Part shown: one piece after another, positions 1 through 11,918 of the stretch | Layout of the letters: each line of letters opens with the position of its first letter | How positions within the stretch are numbered: the first letter of the stretch is position 1 | Assembly: GCA_038496675.1 (NCBI GenBank) | Contig: CM076667.1 | Coordinates: 16,203,469 to 16,267,468, forward strand | Length of the DNA stretch: 64,000 bases | Direction: 5' to 3' | Source: Rachycentron canadum | Taxonomy: Eukaryota; Chordata; Actinopteri; Carangiformes; Rachycentridae | The notes under the pieces: generated by a model | Database searches by the model: none | What the model saw: the letters and a program-made list of their open reading frames with translations, nothing else | Told to the model about the DNA's origin: nothing | Program-made: the position numbers and the translations under genes

Positions 1-391
1 ATATTATATTATATTATATTATTCTCTGCAAATATCAAATCTAAGACTGTTTTTGACTACTTGTAGTCTCATCAACCAACAGCAGGTGGCACCCTAGTAC
101 CACCCCGCTGAGTTAATTACAGTTAGAATTACAAAGTTAAATGTATTGTTGCCTCCATCGCAGCCCACACTGAGCTGGGCTGGTTACAAGTATGCAATCA
201 GACTGATGTGGGGAGTCCGGGAAGAGACATGATGTAGAGCCCTGGTGGTCACAACAAGGGTGGATTAACAAGACCATCCATTATTTGTGTCTGACTCTGA
301 AATGCATCTCTTGTTATACATTCAGCAATTAATTCATTCATTAGTAATTGTCTGTTCACAATCGCCTTGACAATACTTATACTACTACTAC

Positions 392-427
<36 letters not shown>

Positions 428-900
428 CTTACAGAAAGCAAACGTAGCCTAGATTCTCTCTAAGGTTTGACAGTGTGGTTGCTCTGACTCTGATGCCAAA
501 GCAGGACTTAACTTCATATTGTCTGTCTTATTCAGCCGTGCAAAAAGCAGATGTTTGTCCTGTTATGTTTAGGCCACTAGTTTTTCCTCTCCCGTTTAAG
601 TCCATATATGTTCATAACAGGGAGCTCGAGTTTTCTTCTGTTTTGGGATTAGTCATCATCACCAAGTCCACTGGCTACTTTAAATAGGCCTATTTTAATT
701 TTCACATAAAGTCATCTGTTGGTGATTTTTGTGCACCTGTTAGTTTTGTTGATATTCAGTAAACTCAGGGTAATAATGTTGTAGTTTCAGACTGACACCA
801 GTCTGTATGCTGTTGCGCAATTCCGCGTTTTCCTTTACAAGCACTTTAAAGCCGTTAGCTGAGGGGTGTGAATGAGCTCCGCACGTTGCTCAAGGAAAAT
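1..900. other. Upstream flank of the carbonic anhydrase gene, no gene seen
   Basis: No coding exon is supported here. The stretch is AT-rich, starts with an ATATT-type low-complexity tract, and carries an (ACT)n/(AAT)n triplet run at about 381-424. The short open frames have no recognisable protein character. Confidence 0.6.
381..424. repeat. (ACT)n-(AAT)n trinucleotide microsatellite
   Basis: Four ACT units run directly into about eleven AAT/ATA units. This is a compound triplet repeat in non-coding DNA upstream of the carbonic anhydrase promoter. Confidence 0.9.
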
Positions 901-910
901 TTTACCGCTG

Positions 911-950
911 CAGAGAGAGAGAGGGTGGGAGAGAGAGCGAGAGAGAGAGA
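911..950. repeat. GA-rich tract in the carbonic anhydrase promoter region
   Basis: An interrupted (GA)n tract lies about 110 bp upstream of the TATA box. Purine-rich GA tracts are common in core-promoter-proximal DNA. A regulatory role here is only inferred from position. Confidence 0.7.
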
Positions 951-1020
951 CTCATTGATCCACAGTGTTGCAGCATTGCTGCGCATCTAAACTCCTCCCG
1001 GTCATTGCGCGGACATCATG

Positions 1021-1070
1021 TGGCCAATACCAGCCTGACAGACACACCGCACACAGGGACCCTATATAAG
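1021..1070 (+). promoter_or_regulatory. Carbonic anhydrase core promoter: CCAAT box and TATA box
   Basis: A CCAAT motif lies at 1024-1028 and a strong TATATAAG box at 1063-1070, followed by CG-containing sequence. The start codon is at 1173, so a transcription start about 30 bp after the TATA box (near 1093-1100) would give a 5' untranslated region of roughly 75 bases with no intron. Spacing and motif quality make this a convincing TATA-type promoter, suited to high, tissue-restricted expression. Confidence 0.8.
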
Positions 1071-1172
1071 CCGCGCAGCTGTCAGGTGGAGGACACTGGC
1101 TGCTTTGCGCTGGGGGACGACTCGCCTTAGGGGATTACAGCTCCAGATACTCACACATTACAAACTCTAACC

Positions 1173-2156
1173 ATGTCTTGGGGATACGCAGCGGACAACG
1201 GTGAGGCGCTCACGACCCGTACACGATATAACATAGTGGGTGACATTACTGAGAGGACTGTTACCACCGGTCACACCAACAGGCAGGGTGCTGGGTGAAT
1301 GAATGGGAGGACGGTGCGTGCACGGGTCACTGCAGAGATTTTCCATTCTGCGCATTTGGGGGATTTTTACGCGCGTTTGAAAGCACATCACCATCCTCAT
1401 ATGCGCAGCTTATACCATTAATAAAAAACCTTGTTCCATGCCTAATATATAATAACCACAGTGTTATCATCATATCATTTTAGGACCCGAGAAATGGGCT
1501 GATAACTTCCCTATTGCCAATGGACCCCGCCAGTCTCCCATTGACATCGTACCTGGTGAAGCATCATACGACGAGGGGCTGAAGCCGCTCACCCTGAAGT
1601 ACGACCCCTCCACCTGCCTTGATATCCTCAACAATGGACATTCCTTCCAAGTGACCTTCCTTGATGACACCGACAGCTCAAGTTAGTGTTATATTAATAT
1701 TGCATGACTCCATCCTGATATGCTGCCTACATATGGCTTGATGTCACCTCCCCGCTCTGTGATTAGAAACATTTGCATTCTAATACTACATTTCTTGCCC
1801 GTGTTTCGGGAAATCGCGAGATTTTCCTATATTCCCTATTGATTATTGTGACGCTTTCTGATGTAGCCTGACAGAGGAGCTACTACTAGACCCATGTTTG
1901 CAAACAAAGGCTGCGGGTCCTGATGGTGAGGATTTCACGGATGCAGAAACCCGTTCAGTGCAGCATTCAGGGTTAATGCAGCGCTTTTGTCTGTTAACTG
2001 CAGCTCTCCCCATCTTCATCTTCCAGACCACAGAAACTCAAGCATGTTAATATTACCTATAATATTGATGTGGATGCATGCGCCCCAGCTTCATTGACGC
2101 CTCTGGGGCTTTTAAATTGTGTGTGTGTTTTAACATTTCGTTTATTCTAATCAAAG

Positions 2157-2193
<37 letters not shown>

Positions 2194-2286
2194 AAGGCTG
2201 CGGCAGCTCCATTCAAGAGTCGAACACAAAGCCTGCAGATACTAATTGAATTGGTAATGTAACCCCTGGTAAACCTTTCCCACGAT

Positions 2287-2317
<31 letters not shown>

Positions 2318-5300
2318 GGTAGCAGTGAGGTCAAAACCGCAAAACAAAGGTTACTCTGCAAATAAACCCGCTCTTGGTTAACTATTAATGTGCCAAAGTG
2401 CGTGGGAATGTGTTGCTACCAGATAAAATACGCTTTTTTCCCCCTTCCCCTTCAAAATACAAAATGCAGATTGCATTCATTAATTCATTTATTTATTTAT
2501 CCCGCTTAGTTTTTAGTTTATTTCCGTTTAGATTAGATTTTAATTCCAAGAGAAACAAGAAACAATTGCTTGAGATTATTTTTTTCATGGGTAGGATTTT
2601 AGATTGGTTGTCCTAAGCGGATCTGATATATGATAATGAAGAATATGGTTACATAATCATCAAAATCACATGGGTTATCTCTAGTGGACACACATAAAAT
2701 CTGAAAAAAAAAAAAAAAAAAAATACATAATTTTCCACCATGCAAGTCTAAATAAAGGACGTGCTAAGTCTCCCTGTTATCATCATGGGCTTCATCATGT
2801 CATAAATCATGTGCTGTACCATGGAAAAGATGAATGTTGCAGCAGGTTTATATATTTTCTATTTATTTTATTTATTGTCTACCAATGCAGAGTATATACC
2901 TTCAGATTAATTTGCTTCAAGATCAGAATAGTACCTTCTTATCATTTGAGGCTGACTATTGAGAAACAAATATCTTGTTTGTAGAGGGCTGTGTGTGTGT
3001 GTCTGCATTTGATATCATAGCACCACAAATAGAACAATATACAGGATTATCCACTACTGTTTCAATCACATTGGACACTGTAAATAGGTACATTGTGTAA
3101 CATGGAAGGAGGTTAGACGTGAACAATACCTGGACATGCAGCACTCAGCCTGACCAGGTCTTTCACAACAGGAAGTGACTCTGCTTCCATGAAATAGGAA
3201 GTATGCCATCATGGCATAAATGTGTACATTCACGACATTTTCATCTTAACCTATTTCTTGCATTCTGATCTGTAAACCTTTACAGATCAGTAGATAACAG
3301 TGTTGCACAGTTAAAGCTTCAGTGGCTGACTGCAGCACTACCCACGTTCAGTGTAGGATGAACTGATGGGAGATGTGTATGTGTGTTTATCTTCTGCAGC
3401 TCTGGAAAACGGACCGATCTCAGGACTCTACAGGCTCAAGCAGTTTCATTTCCACTGGGGGGCTTCCGACGACAGGGGCTCTGAGCACACTGTGGCCGGA
3501 ACCAAGTATCCTGCTGAGGTAAAGATGCTCTGAGCCATTGCGACGATGATGATGATCACAATTGTGACAAACTGGGGATGACACAACAAGGCAAAGTTGT
3601 GTTTGTAACATTTCTCAGGAACAAAGCTGTTGTAAAAAAACAGGAAACTCGTTGGTTTGGTTGAACTATAATGTTTGCATTTTTTTAAAGGAGCCATTTG
3701 TAAGTTTTGCTATTGCTACATAGCCAGCATTAGCATTAGCAATCAATGCTTGAAGAAATGTTGCAAGTTGCCAAGAGCTGTCTTCAGTGGCGGTAACAAA
3801 TACCACCGTTAACTCTTGTCTCAATCACATCTTTTCTTGTGCTGAAGTGAGCATGCTAAACTGCTAGCCAAGGCCCATCTCCTCACTTTCTGATAGCTAC
3901 TCACTGCAGCCTCCAATCTGCCCTGGAGAGATAGCGCCACTCAGAGGGTGTATTATAACCTCTTGTCTCGTAAACGCAACAATAGCTAAAGATAGCCTCC
4001 TTTAAGCTAAATATTGTATTTCTCAAACAAAGCGGAGTTGAGAAAATCAATTATAGGGATTTTTTTATTGATCAATTTCTTTTATCGCCAGCTTCATTTG
4101 GTGCACTGGAACACCAAATACACAAGCTTTGGAGAAGCCGCTAGCCAGCCCGATGGACTCGCTGTTGTTGGAGTTTTCCTGCAGGTCTGTCTGAGTGACT
4201 CAAGCATATTGTTCAGTATTACAGCTGTTAGCATCAGACATTTATGTATTTTTATTTGCTGTTATTTATCACAATAGTTTAACCACCACATCTCATTACA
4301 GTTTGCTAATGATCATTCTAATGAACTGTTTTTCAGATTGGTGATGAAAATGCAAATCTCCAGAAGGTTCTTGATGCCTTTGATGTCATCAAGGCCAAAG
4401 TATGGATCTATTAAAAAATATATATATATTCATGCAGTTGATTTTTGGACACATGACTGACAGTTCCTCACTCTCTGTTGTATCTTTAGGGCAGACAGAC
4501 CTCCTTTGCTGACTTCGACCCTGCTACTCTGCTCCCTCGTTGCCTCGACTACTGGACATACGATGGTTCTCTAACCACACCTCCTCTGCTGGAGAGCGTT
4601 ACCTGGATTGTCTGCAAAGAGCCAATCAGCGTCAGCTCTGACCAGGTATGTCTTCTCAGAGACAGGCCATTTAGCAGTAGCACAGGGTTTGGCTTTGTGC
4701 CCACGGTCTAGAATAGCCCTGTCTGCAAATCCTCTCTTTTACTGCGATCTAAATCAAGGGCTTAATTGTTCAGATTAGCTGCATGGCTGAAACGAGAAGA
4801 GGAAAGCTCTATAATGGGAGTGAGGGCAGCTTCATTCACTCTTAGAATGCATTAAAAAACAACTACAAGCTTACACAGATGCTGGAGATGTATTACCACA
4901 GTTATTTCTGAGTTATGCAGTGAGTCAACAGGAACTGTTCATCCAACATATGAATCACATTCTGCAAATGAAAAAGCACAGCTTGAGTGAGTGTGTGAGT
5001 TTATCTATTACTTGTACTGGACGTGTGTTTACAAAGTATTTACTTTTAAAAATACACCAACTCACACCAGTGAAATGCATATTTGACTTGGAACCACCTA
5101 TTTATCGACCAGTTCTCTAGTCATGTTTGTCCTTGTGGTTGAAGTCATTCTGCCATGTGAAAATTAGCATTGCCTGGTCAAATTTTGTAATTTTATTTCA
5201 TGTCAGTGAGCATGTGTCTCAAGGGTTAACCATGAGGGACATGTGGACATAACCTTTAGACTCAGTGCCGTACAAGGCTGGCCAAGCAGATAAAGGAGTC

Positions 5301-6061
5301 TTTCAGATATAGTAATTCAAGTCATTAGTTAATGATTTGTTATCAGCTAATTGTGAGAGCATACACACCCAGTGGCTTACTACTCACTGTGTACATTATA
5401 TCCAAGTGGCTACAGCTTTGTAATTCCCACAGGTCAACTCATTACCCAGAGTTAATGACAAATCTCTAACATAGGTTATCATAGGACATAGGATATCATC
5501 ATGTAGCTACTGACGTTTTCTTACTCAGCCTGACTAACACCAATATTTCAACATATTGAGAAATACTTGGTAGGGTCAAAACATCTAGTAGCCAGTTATC
5601 TTAGCTTAGCATAAAGACTAGAAATGTTCACTTACCAGCACCTCTAAAGAATAATTAAGATGTTCTTTCTTTGTTGAATCGTTTGTACTTCTTTTACCTA
5701 GCTCTACAGTTTGACAAGCGTTACTTTGTGGAGAGTAGATTCTTTGTAGAAAATATGTTCAGCTATTAAAAAATAATGCGTTGATAAAGCAGAAATTTGA
5801 AAGCTAGACATGATCGGAATGATGCTTGAAGTATTTCTTCACTTGACTCAGTGGCGAGACTAGTGCTGTGTTGTGTGAGTGACAGTCACAGGAGGTCAGC
5901 AGGAATGACTAACCCTGCGAGCGTCTTCTCTCTTGTCACAGATGGCCAAATTCCGCAGCCTGCTCTTCTCTGCTGAGGGAGAGGCCGAGTGCTGCATGGT
6001 GGACAACTACCGCCCTCCCCAGCCACTCAAAGGTCGCTCTGTCCGTGCTTCCTTCCAGTAA
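1173..6061 (+). CDS. cahz: Cytosolic alpha-carbonic anhydrase, cahz/CA2-like, 7 exons
   Basis: Carbonic anhydrase catalyses the reversible hydration of CO2 to bicarbonate and a proton in the cytosol. Coding exons are 1173-1200, 1484-1681, 3400-3518, 4092-4184, 4337-4399, 4490-4645 and 5942-6061, all with GT-AG borders. Exon sizes 198, 119, 93, 63 and 156 match the usual vertebrate cytosolic CA pattern. The product is 258 residues, close to the family's 260. Visible residues: the proton-shuttle His in NNGHSF (His62, equal to CA2 His64), zinc ligands in QFHFHW (His92, His94) and HLVHW (His117), and the catalytic threonine region SLTTPPL. It begins MSWGYAADNG with no signal peptide or membrane anchor, which excludes secreted and GPI-linked forms. 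All catalytic residues are present, so it should be a fast enzyme. The symbol cahz follows the closest fish sequence I recall; ca2 is the alternative name. Confidence 0.93.
2161..2317. repeat. Poly(A) and poly(T) runs in CA intron 2
   Basis: A run of 31 A (2161-2191) is followed about 97 bp later by a run of 29 T (2289-2317), both in the second intron of the carbonic anhydrase gene. The two runs are complementary and could pair in RNA or single-stranded DNA. Confidence 0.85.
3685..4005 (+). mobile_element. Non-autonomous DNA-transposon-like element (MITE), CA intron 3
   Basis: The element begins TTAAAGGAGCC and ends GGCTCCTTTAA-like (GCCTCCTTTAA), so its ends form short terminal inverted repeats. 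Related copies lie at 11591-11918 and, truncated, near 20034. Shared internal pieces include GCTATTGCTACATA near the left end and a CTTGTCTCGTAAACGCAAC-type block near the right end. It has no coding capacity. It stops 86 bp before exon 4, so it sits almost at the splice acceptor. Confidence 0.65.
5530..5730 (+). repeat. Interspersed teleost repeat fragment, CA intron 6
   Basis: The stretch contains AGCTTAGCATAAAGACT and, downstream, ACCAGCACCTCTAAAG followed by AATTAA, which is the core of a repeat very common in ray-finned fish genomes. A second copy of the same family lies at about 8176-8465. Boundaries are approximate. Confidence 0.55.
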
Positions 6062-7560
6062 TGCCCCTTCCCCCCCTGTTGCCCTTTCTGCCCTGTTGCC
6101 CTCTCTCTCCCTCCCCCCTCCCTTTAGCGAAACACCCAGAGTTACCTCTCTTGCAGTGAGCCACAAAGCACACATATCTCTCTCCATCCCATTTTAATAG
6201 AAATGAAATTTGTGTGGCCCATTGCTTTCAGTGCTGGGCACTCTAACTGTGAGATGAAGCACTTGCAGGATGTGCATCTCTGTTTTTATGTGTGTAATAA
6301 GCCAGCAAAGATACGCTGTATAAGATCATTTATTTTATAAGGCAAATACTTGATGGTGGAGGTGACGCAGGATTTTGTATCTGGTGCCAATGTGGCATTA
6401 TTTTCTGTCATACAACAACACACCACAAACACTACAAAGATGAAAAATAAGGACAAATTGCATTCAAAATGGTGCTCTCGAGCCAGCAAGTAGCACAAAG
6501 CACAGGCTCGTTGCAGTAGCCAGGGGGAGGATGAAACTATACCACCATCTGTGAGGAGGATGGTAAGGTACAGATAAAAAGATACACACAGAGACACACA
6601 AGGCACGTACACTCACCCTGCCAGTCTGTCTGTAATCTCTGACCAACTGCCAGCCTCTGCATCACAACAGCTTAATAAAACGCTGCAGCCGCCTCCATCA
6701 CAACCAATTGACTCAGAAAATCCCCCTCTGGCACACACAACATCGCACACGCAGTTTCATGCAGACATGATGCCTATAGGCACTGTCCTGCTTATTGATT
6801 TAAATTCAACCTACAGCAACAAAGGACACAAGGACAGACTGCTGCTAGTGCAAGCTTCTGAACATCATAACAATGGCTTATTTATCTGGTTTTACAGTCT
6901 AATCTTCCAATCATCCCATGTTGTGTTTTTACTATTATTATAGATTGTCTTTTTTTTTTAGCCTGACAACTTATGCAAAATAAGTCTGAAGTGATTCCTA
7001 AATTATGTTTTCTTACAAAAAGCTCATTGCATTTTTGATGCCCTGGTAATATAGCAATAGAGAAGAGAGATCCTTCTTTTCTAAATGAAATGTAATGTGT
7101 AATGAAAATCCCTTCATGTCTTGTTTTGAAACCTCAGTGTGTCAAGTGCTAATGCTTAAAACGCACATTCGCCTTCTGGGCAATGCCATAGTTGCTAATG
7201 CACAAAGCCAAGGAAGAAGAAATTAACCTGCCAAGGCAACCAAGGAATAAAATAAGATGCCAACAGATAAGATTATAGTTTCAGCCTGGTGTCAGGCCCT
7301 GTATAGGAGAATAATTAACAAAAGACCATGTGAGCTCCCCTTCTGCTTTTGGACCTAACGGTCTAGCCCTGTTTCTGAAACATTAAAGATAAAAAATGAT
7401 GTATTTTCGAGCAAAACTGTAATTAGCATCATAAAAAAAAAAAAATTTTAAAAAAAAGCCTTATGCCAGTCACCTTTAGGGCCATCCCAGGAGTATGTGT
7501 TGTCATTCTATTTTGTGGTGGACATTTTACTAGTTAAATAAATATATTTTATGACTAAGA
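6062..7560 (+). other. Probable 3' untranslated region of carbonic anhydrase
   Basis: No other gene is seen between the stop codon and the AATAAA at 7537-7542. A weaker AATAAA-like site at about 6673 could give a shorter transcript. Open frames on the opposite strand here look like chance. Confidence 0.55.
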
Positions 7561-7600
7561 ACTGTCTTGTGTTTTCTGTGTGTACTTTGTTCTGTTTCTT
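7537..7600 (+). terminator. Poly(A) signal of carbonic anhydrase
   Basis: AATAAA at 7537-7542 is followed by a strongly GT/T-rich stretch (7570-7600) of the kind that makes up a downstream cleavage element. This would give a 3' untranslated region of about 1.5 kb. Confidence 0.6.
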
Positions 7601-8175
7601 TGTCTTACAAAAACACAAAGACCTACTTGTTGTTATTGTCATCATTATCATTATGAGTATATATAAGTCCATCAGATTTTAAAACCTTTAGCATGCAGGC
7701 ATCCAGCTGGTATTATAAATTATCTTAAGTGACTGCATGTTCACCTGTCAGCATCTGAAATCCAACTGGGATCAGCATTACACTTGTAAATTTTAATGTT
7801 GGTCAAAAACGATACTACAAGAGAATTGCTTGACAAATCCTATATCTACATATTTTCACTCATGATTTAAAAATGCAGCAACAGGACATCTTTTTGAACA
7901 TTTACAGTACACAGTAGAGTCTCCACATGGATCTTAAATGTAAGCTAACCTGACATGTAAGATTAGCCTTAGCCTTAGCTTATTGCAATGGTAGAGAAAT
8001 GCATTCAAAGATAGAAGAAAAATCTATGTACTTGGACAGTTACTGAAGTCATTATAAAGAAATTAGATGTTATCAAACTTCCTATCCACACTGGCATCTA
8101 TTTAGCAAGGGCAAACAGACACAACATCTGTAGCTGTGTGTGCTGTATGCAGTGGTGAGGAAGTACACATATTGT

Positions 8176-8465
8176 GTAATTAAAGGAAAAGTTGAACATC
8201 AGCTTGAAGACAGGAAACGGGGGAAAAAAACTAGCTGGCTCTGTGAGAAGTTTAGAAAAATACACCTACCAGCAACACTAAAGCTCAGTAATTAAAACAT
8301 CATATTTTGATTGGTTAAGATGTGACGAAATCAAATAAAAAGTTGCTGCTTCCAATTTTTATGCTAAGCTAGGCTAATCATCTCATTTTTGTAGCTTCAC
8401 ATTTAATGGGCAGATAAATGTGGTATCAATCTCCTCACAATTTCTCACCAAGAAACCGAACAATC
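8176..8465 (+). repeat. Interspersed teleost repeat, second copy
   Basis: The copy carries the landmarks CTAGCTGGCTCTGTG, CTACCAGCAACACTAAAGCT and, near the end, GTATCAATCTCCTCA. They appear in the order I know for this abundant fish repeat. It is non-coding and shares its middle part with the copy in CA intron 6. Confidence 0.6.
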
Positions 8466-8715
8466 TCCCATAATAGAATTACTGTAGGTTAAGTAACAAC
8501 ACCACAATGTAAAAACATTCCATTTCAATCTAAAATCCTTAATAAAATCTAACTTAATTGCACACAATGCATCATATTTTATTATCTTAAGATATTTTGT
8601 ATGAAGAATCTTTTTTTCAGCAAAGTAACAGCCATGAAATAAGGGTGAAATATATACCATAAAATGGAAGAACTTACAGTATAAAAGTTCTTATAGCACT
8701 TAATACAGCCTTAAT

Positions 8716-8861
8716 GCTGTGGTGGAAAGTAACTAAGTCAGACACAAATACATCAGTTTACTAACTTTAATGCTATAATTTTGCTGAAGTAAAATTTTGA
8801 ATGAATGATATTTATACACTGTAGCATTGCTAGTGATTTGACTACTTCTTCCACCTCTGGC
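8716..8861 (+). mobile_element. Short MITE with GGTGGAA-type inverted ends
   Basis: The left end GTGGTGGAAAGTAACTAAGT and the right end ACTTCTTCCACCTCTGG are imperfect inverted repeats of each other. The left end is a motif seen very often in teleost intergenic DNA. At about 146 bp this is an internally deleted, non-coding copy. Confidence 0.6.
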
Positions 8862-11590
8862 ATCATGTGAAGGCCTTGGATATTTAGAGAAAGTAGCTCC
8901 AGTTGTTTAGCCTGGCATCTCCAGACCAGTTCCACAGCGAATAAACATGAGCTCACTGTTTGGTGTGGTTTGTAGGTTTCCAGTTGTCGGGATTTCAAGA
9001 ACAAGAAGTACTAAACCTTCAACACTGGCAAGGGTGTATTTTTCTGCACTTAGAGTTGTGACTGTCAACACCAATTGGATGGTGGGAGATGAGTGACCTG
9101 CTTTAATTATGTGTGGACAAGAAAACACTGCTAGCAGCCAACTAGCAGCTGACACCCAAGTGTATTGAAGGTTTTAATCAGCTGTGGCATTTCACCCCCT
9201 GTGAAATGTGAGTAACACTTGACTTCTCACCTATCTTATAAACCCTACACAGGAAGATGAGACAAATTTTAATCAACAGAACTTTTCTACCTCCTCTGCT
9301 TGAGAGTGGGTGTTACCAGATTTTTCTTTTTTTTTTCCCCCAGCTGGTCTTGAGCGTCTACAGAGAAATGTGTGTGTCTTTCACGAACAGGAAATGTTGG
9401 CTGGACCACACAGAGCTTTGAATAGAGCTGGACTTGTCCTCAGAACATCATCAGTCCCTTGCGCGCCCTCAGTCACCCCAATGTGTCCTACAAATATCAA
9501 TAAAAATAAGAGCTATCGACTGCTGACATGTCTGGCTGACTAACCGAGTCAGATCAATAACAAATTGTATAACAGGAAAATCTATGTTATACAAACCAGA
9601 ATGAAAAAAGTTTGTTTAGGGTCACATATAATCACTCGTAGCTGCTCTGGAAAAACTTTTATAACCAGTAATTCCACAAGGTCAGCTATTTTGGTAGCAG
9701 CAGGATATGAATAGAGATGAATGGTCCAAACCAGTGATGTCTGGAGTCTTCATTTACCTTCTCTTGTGGTCAAACCAGTTATGAACCCATGAAGAAACAA
9801 TGAGCAACTGTGCACTTTGTTATGCCAGACATCTGAAGTATAAAGAACCTTTGCTTATCAGATGTTACTGCAAGTTTATCCTTGTTTTCTGAAATTGCCC
9901 ACTCACTAGGCCCTGTAAGCACTGTCTCGGCCCGATTAAAAGTTTTTACCTGCCTTGTTTTAAAACATAAAAACTTGAAAAAGGAGTTTTAACAATGTAA
10001 TCGATAGCTACATACAAAACATTGTGCAAAAAGACTGAGGTTGAAGCTGCATGCTGGCAAAAAAAAGTCAACATCCTGACTAGATGATGATCCATGGAGA
10101 AATCAAATAAATCATTACAATGTTACAGCCCTGTTTGGCTGCATATCTTGCCTGTTTTCCACTTTCATTACAAGAGAAAGGGGTTTTAGGATGAGGACTA
10201 ACTGATGTGCTTTGTAAATAGGATGTAACTTGTTGGTAATGTGACGTTGGCTGGGATTGCTGGAGCGTAAGCTTTGCCAAATCCAATAAAAGTGGGATAG
10301 AGCTGCTTACATTGGTCAACTCAGATATTTTGGCATACAGGTCCACACAGTGGTGAAATACTTCACATGGATGTGTTAGTCGTGAATGGAATTTTTTTTT
10401 TATCATCTTAAAAATTAACACAGTAATGTCCTCATTGACATTGGAAATAAGGCTTGGTTACTCATGTTGGTAGCGGTTAGCCAGACATGCTAACAATTGG
10501 TGCTTTCATTAGAGTAAGTAAACACACTGTTCCATCCAAGCCTTATACTATTAGAAAGGCCAGAAAAACCCACCTGCTATGCCAAGATATGGTTGCCAAC
10601 CTGATTTTTTTTTTCAGGTTTTTTCAGATTAAGTGACAGATCCCTAAATGTGTGAATAAAACCAAAGATGTCTTCTATCATCGTTGTCACTGGGGTATTT
10701 ACCAAGACGCCACTGATCACCGTCATCGGCTGTTGACATTTCAGTATAGCTTCCTATTTCCAGTCTTACTATTTCACCAGCGTTCCCTTTGTGTTGCATC
10801 TTTTCATCTCACTTGGTGTTGTGACAGCTGGGTGAGAGGAAAAATCCTGCTGGGTGCCATCATGTAACACAGATGTGGTCACGTTCATTTGCATGTTTTG
10901 TCTCCTTCTGCACATGCCTTCACAAACGGATGAGAATATAAAACAGGGTTTGGTCCGTTAGTCTGCAGCATGAGTGTGTGTCAAGGTCAGAAACTTGGAT
11001 GTCATAACAGATTTGTATTAGATACACTGGCCTGAGCCAGTGACTGTTGTTTACATGGATTTTATTGAACATGTAAGGTGATGGCAAAAAAATCAGGGTT
11101 AATTCTTTAAGGTCAACGCATAACAGAGATTTGCCACATGCCACGGTCAGCATGTCACACATTTTCCCCTCCAGGGTTCTGACCAGTACTGCAGATTGTT
11201 GCATAATCAAGTGTGTCAGGCGGGTGACATATATTAAGGAGACAGGAACTATGCACCCATCCATAAACTGTGAGAACAGAGGGTAAGGGAGATTGAGGAG
11301 AAGGCCATCTGAATGCACACCACAGCAGTATGCAGGCAATAGATCTGACGTTGCACTTCTATGTGACAAACAGCCAGGAAGCAAGGACGGACAACCATTT
11401 CCACTGAGGAAAAGCTGCATCAATCTCCCATAGAAATGCAGAGTTAAGAGTAAATAAAAGAAGCATGCAGGAGTAGTAGTAGTGGTATTGTTAAAAGAAA
11501 ATACAAGCCTTACATCGTATCACATGATCTTCATCAGAAAATAGTTTGTCCAGTTGTCATATAACTGTGGTTGTTTGTTTTCTGAGCACT
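8862..11590. other. Intergenic stretch without a recognised gene
   Basis: Several open frames of 70-167 codons occur, the longest on the minus strand at 10920-11423. None shows a domain, a conserved motif or supporting splice structure, and composition is the same as the surrounding non-coding DNA. Confidence 0.6.
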
Positions 11591-11918
11591 TTAAAGGAGC
11601 AATGTATGATTTTCCCTATTGCTACATTAACAGCTGTTTATTTACCAGTCTAGAAGAAACGTCATAAGTTCAGCATCAAACTTCATTCCTTTACTCACCA
11701 AGAGCTGTCTCCAGAAGTGTTAAAACTTGGCTCAAGAGTGTGTCGTATTCGAGTGAAATTAGCACGCTAACCAGATAGCCCAGTTCATCACTTTCCGATA
11801 GCGAGTCGCTGTGGAATCTTTTGTCTTGTAAAGGCAACGATGGCTGAAGCTCTTGTCAAAACCTCCCAGCACAAAACCACGATTAGCGGCGGAGAAAATC
11901 TACAAATAGCTGCTTTAA
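11591..11918 (+). mobile_element. Second full-length copy of the TTAAAGGAGC MITE family
   Basis: It begins TTAAAGGAGCAAT and ends ATAGCTGCTTTAA, giving terminal inverted repeats. The length (328 bp) and internal order, including CCAAGAGCTGTCT, GATAGC and CTTGTAAAGGCAACGATGGC, parallel the copy at 3685-4005. It is well diverged, so the insertion is not recent. Confidence 0.65.

Noticed and set aside
10920..11423. 167-residue minus-strand open frame
   Set aside because: No recognisable motif, ordinary intergenic base composition and no duplicate or neighbour supporting it. Probably chance.
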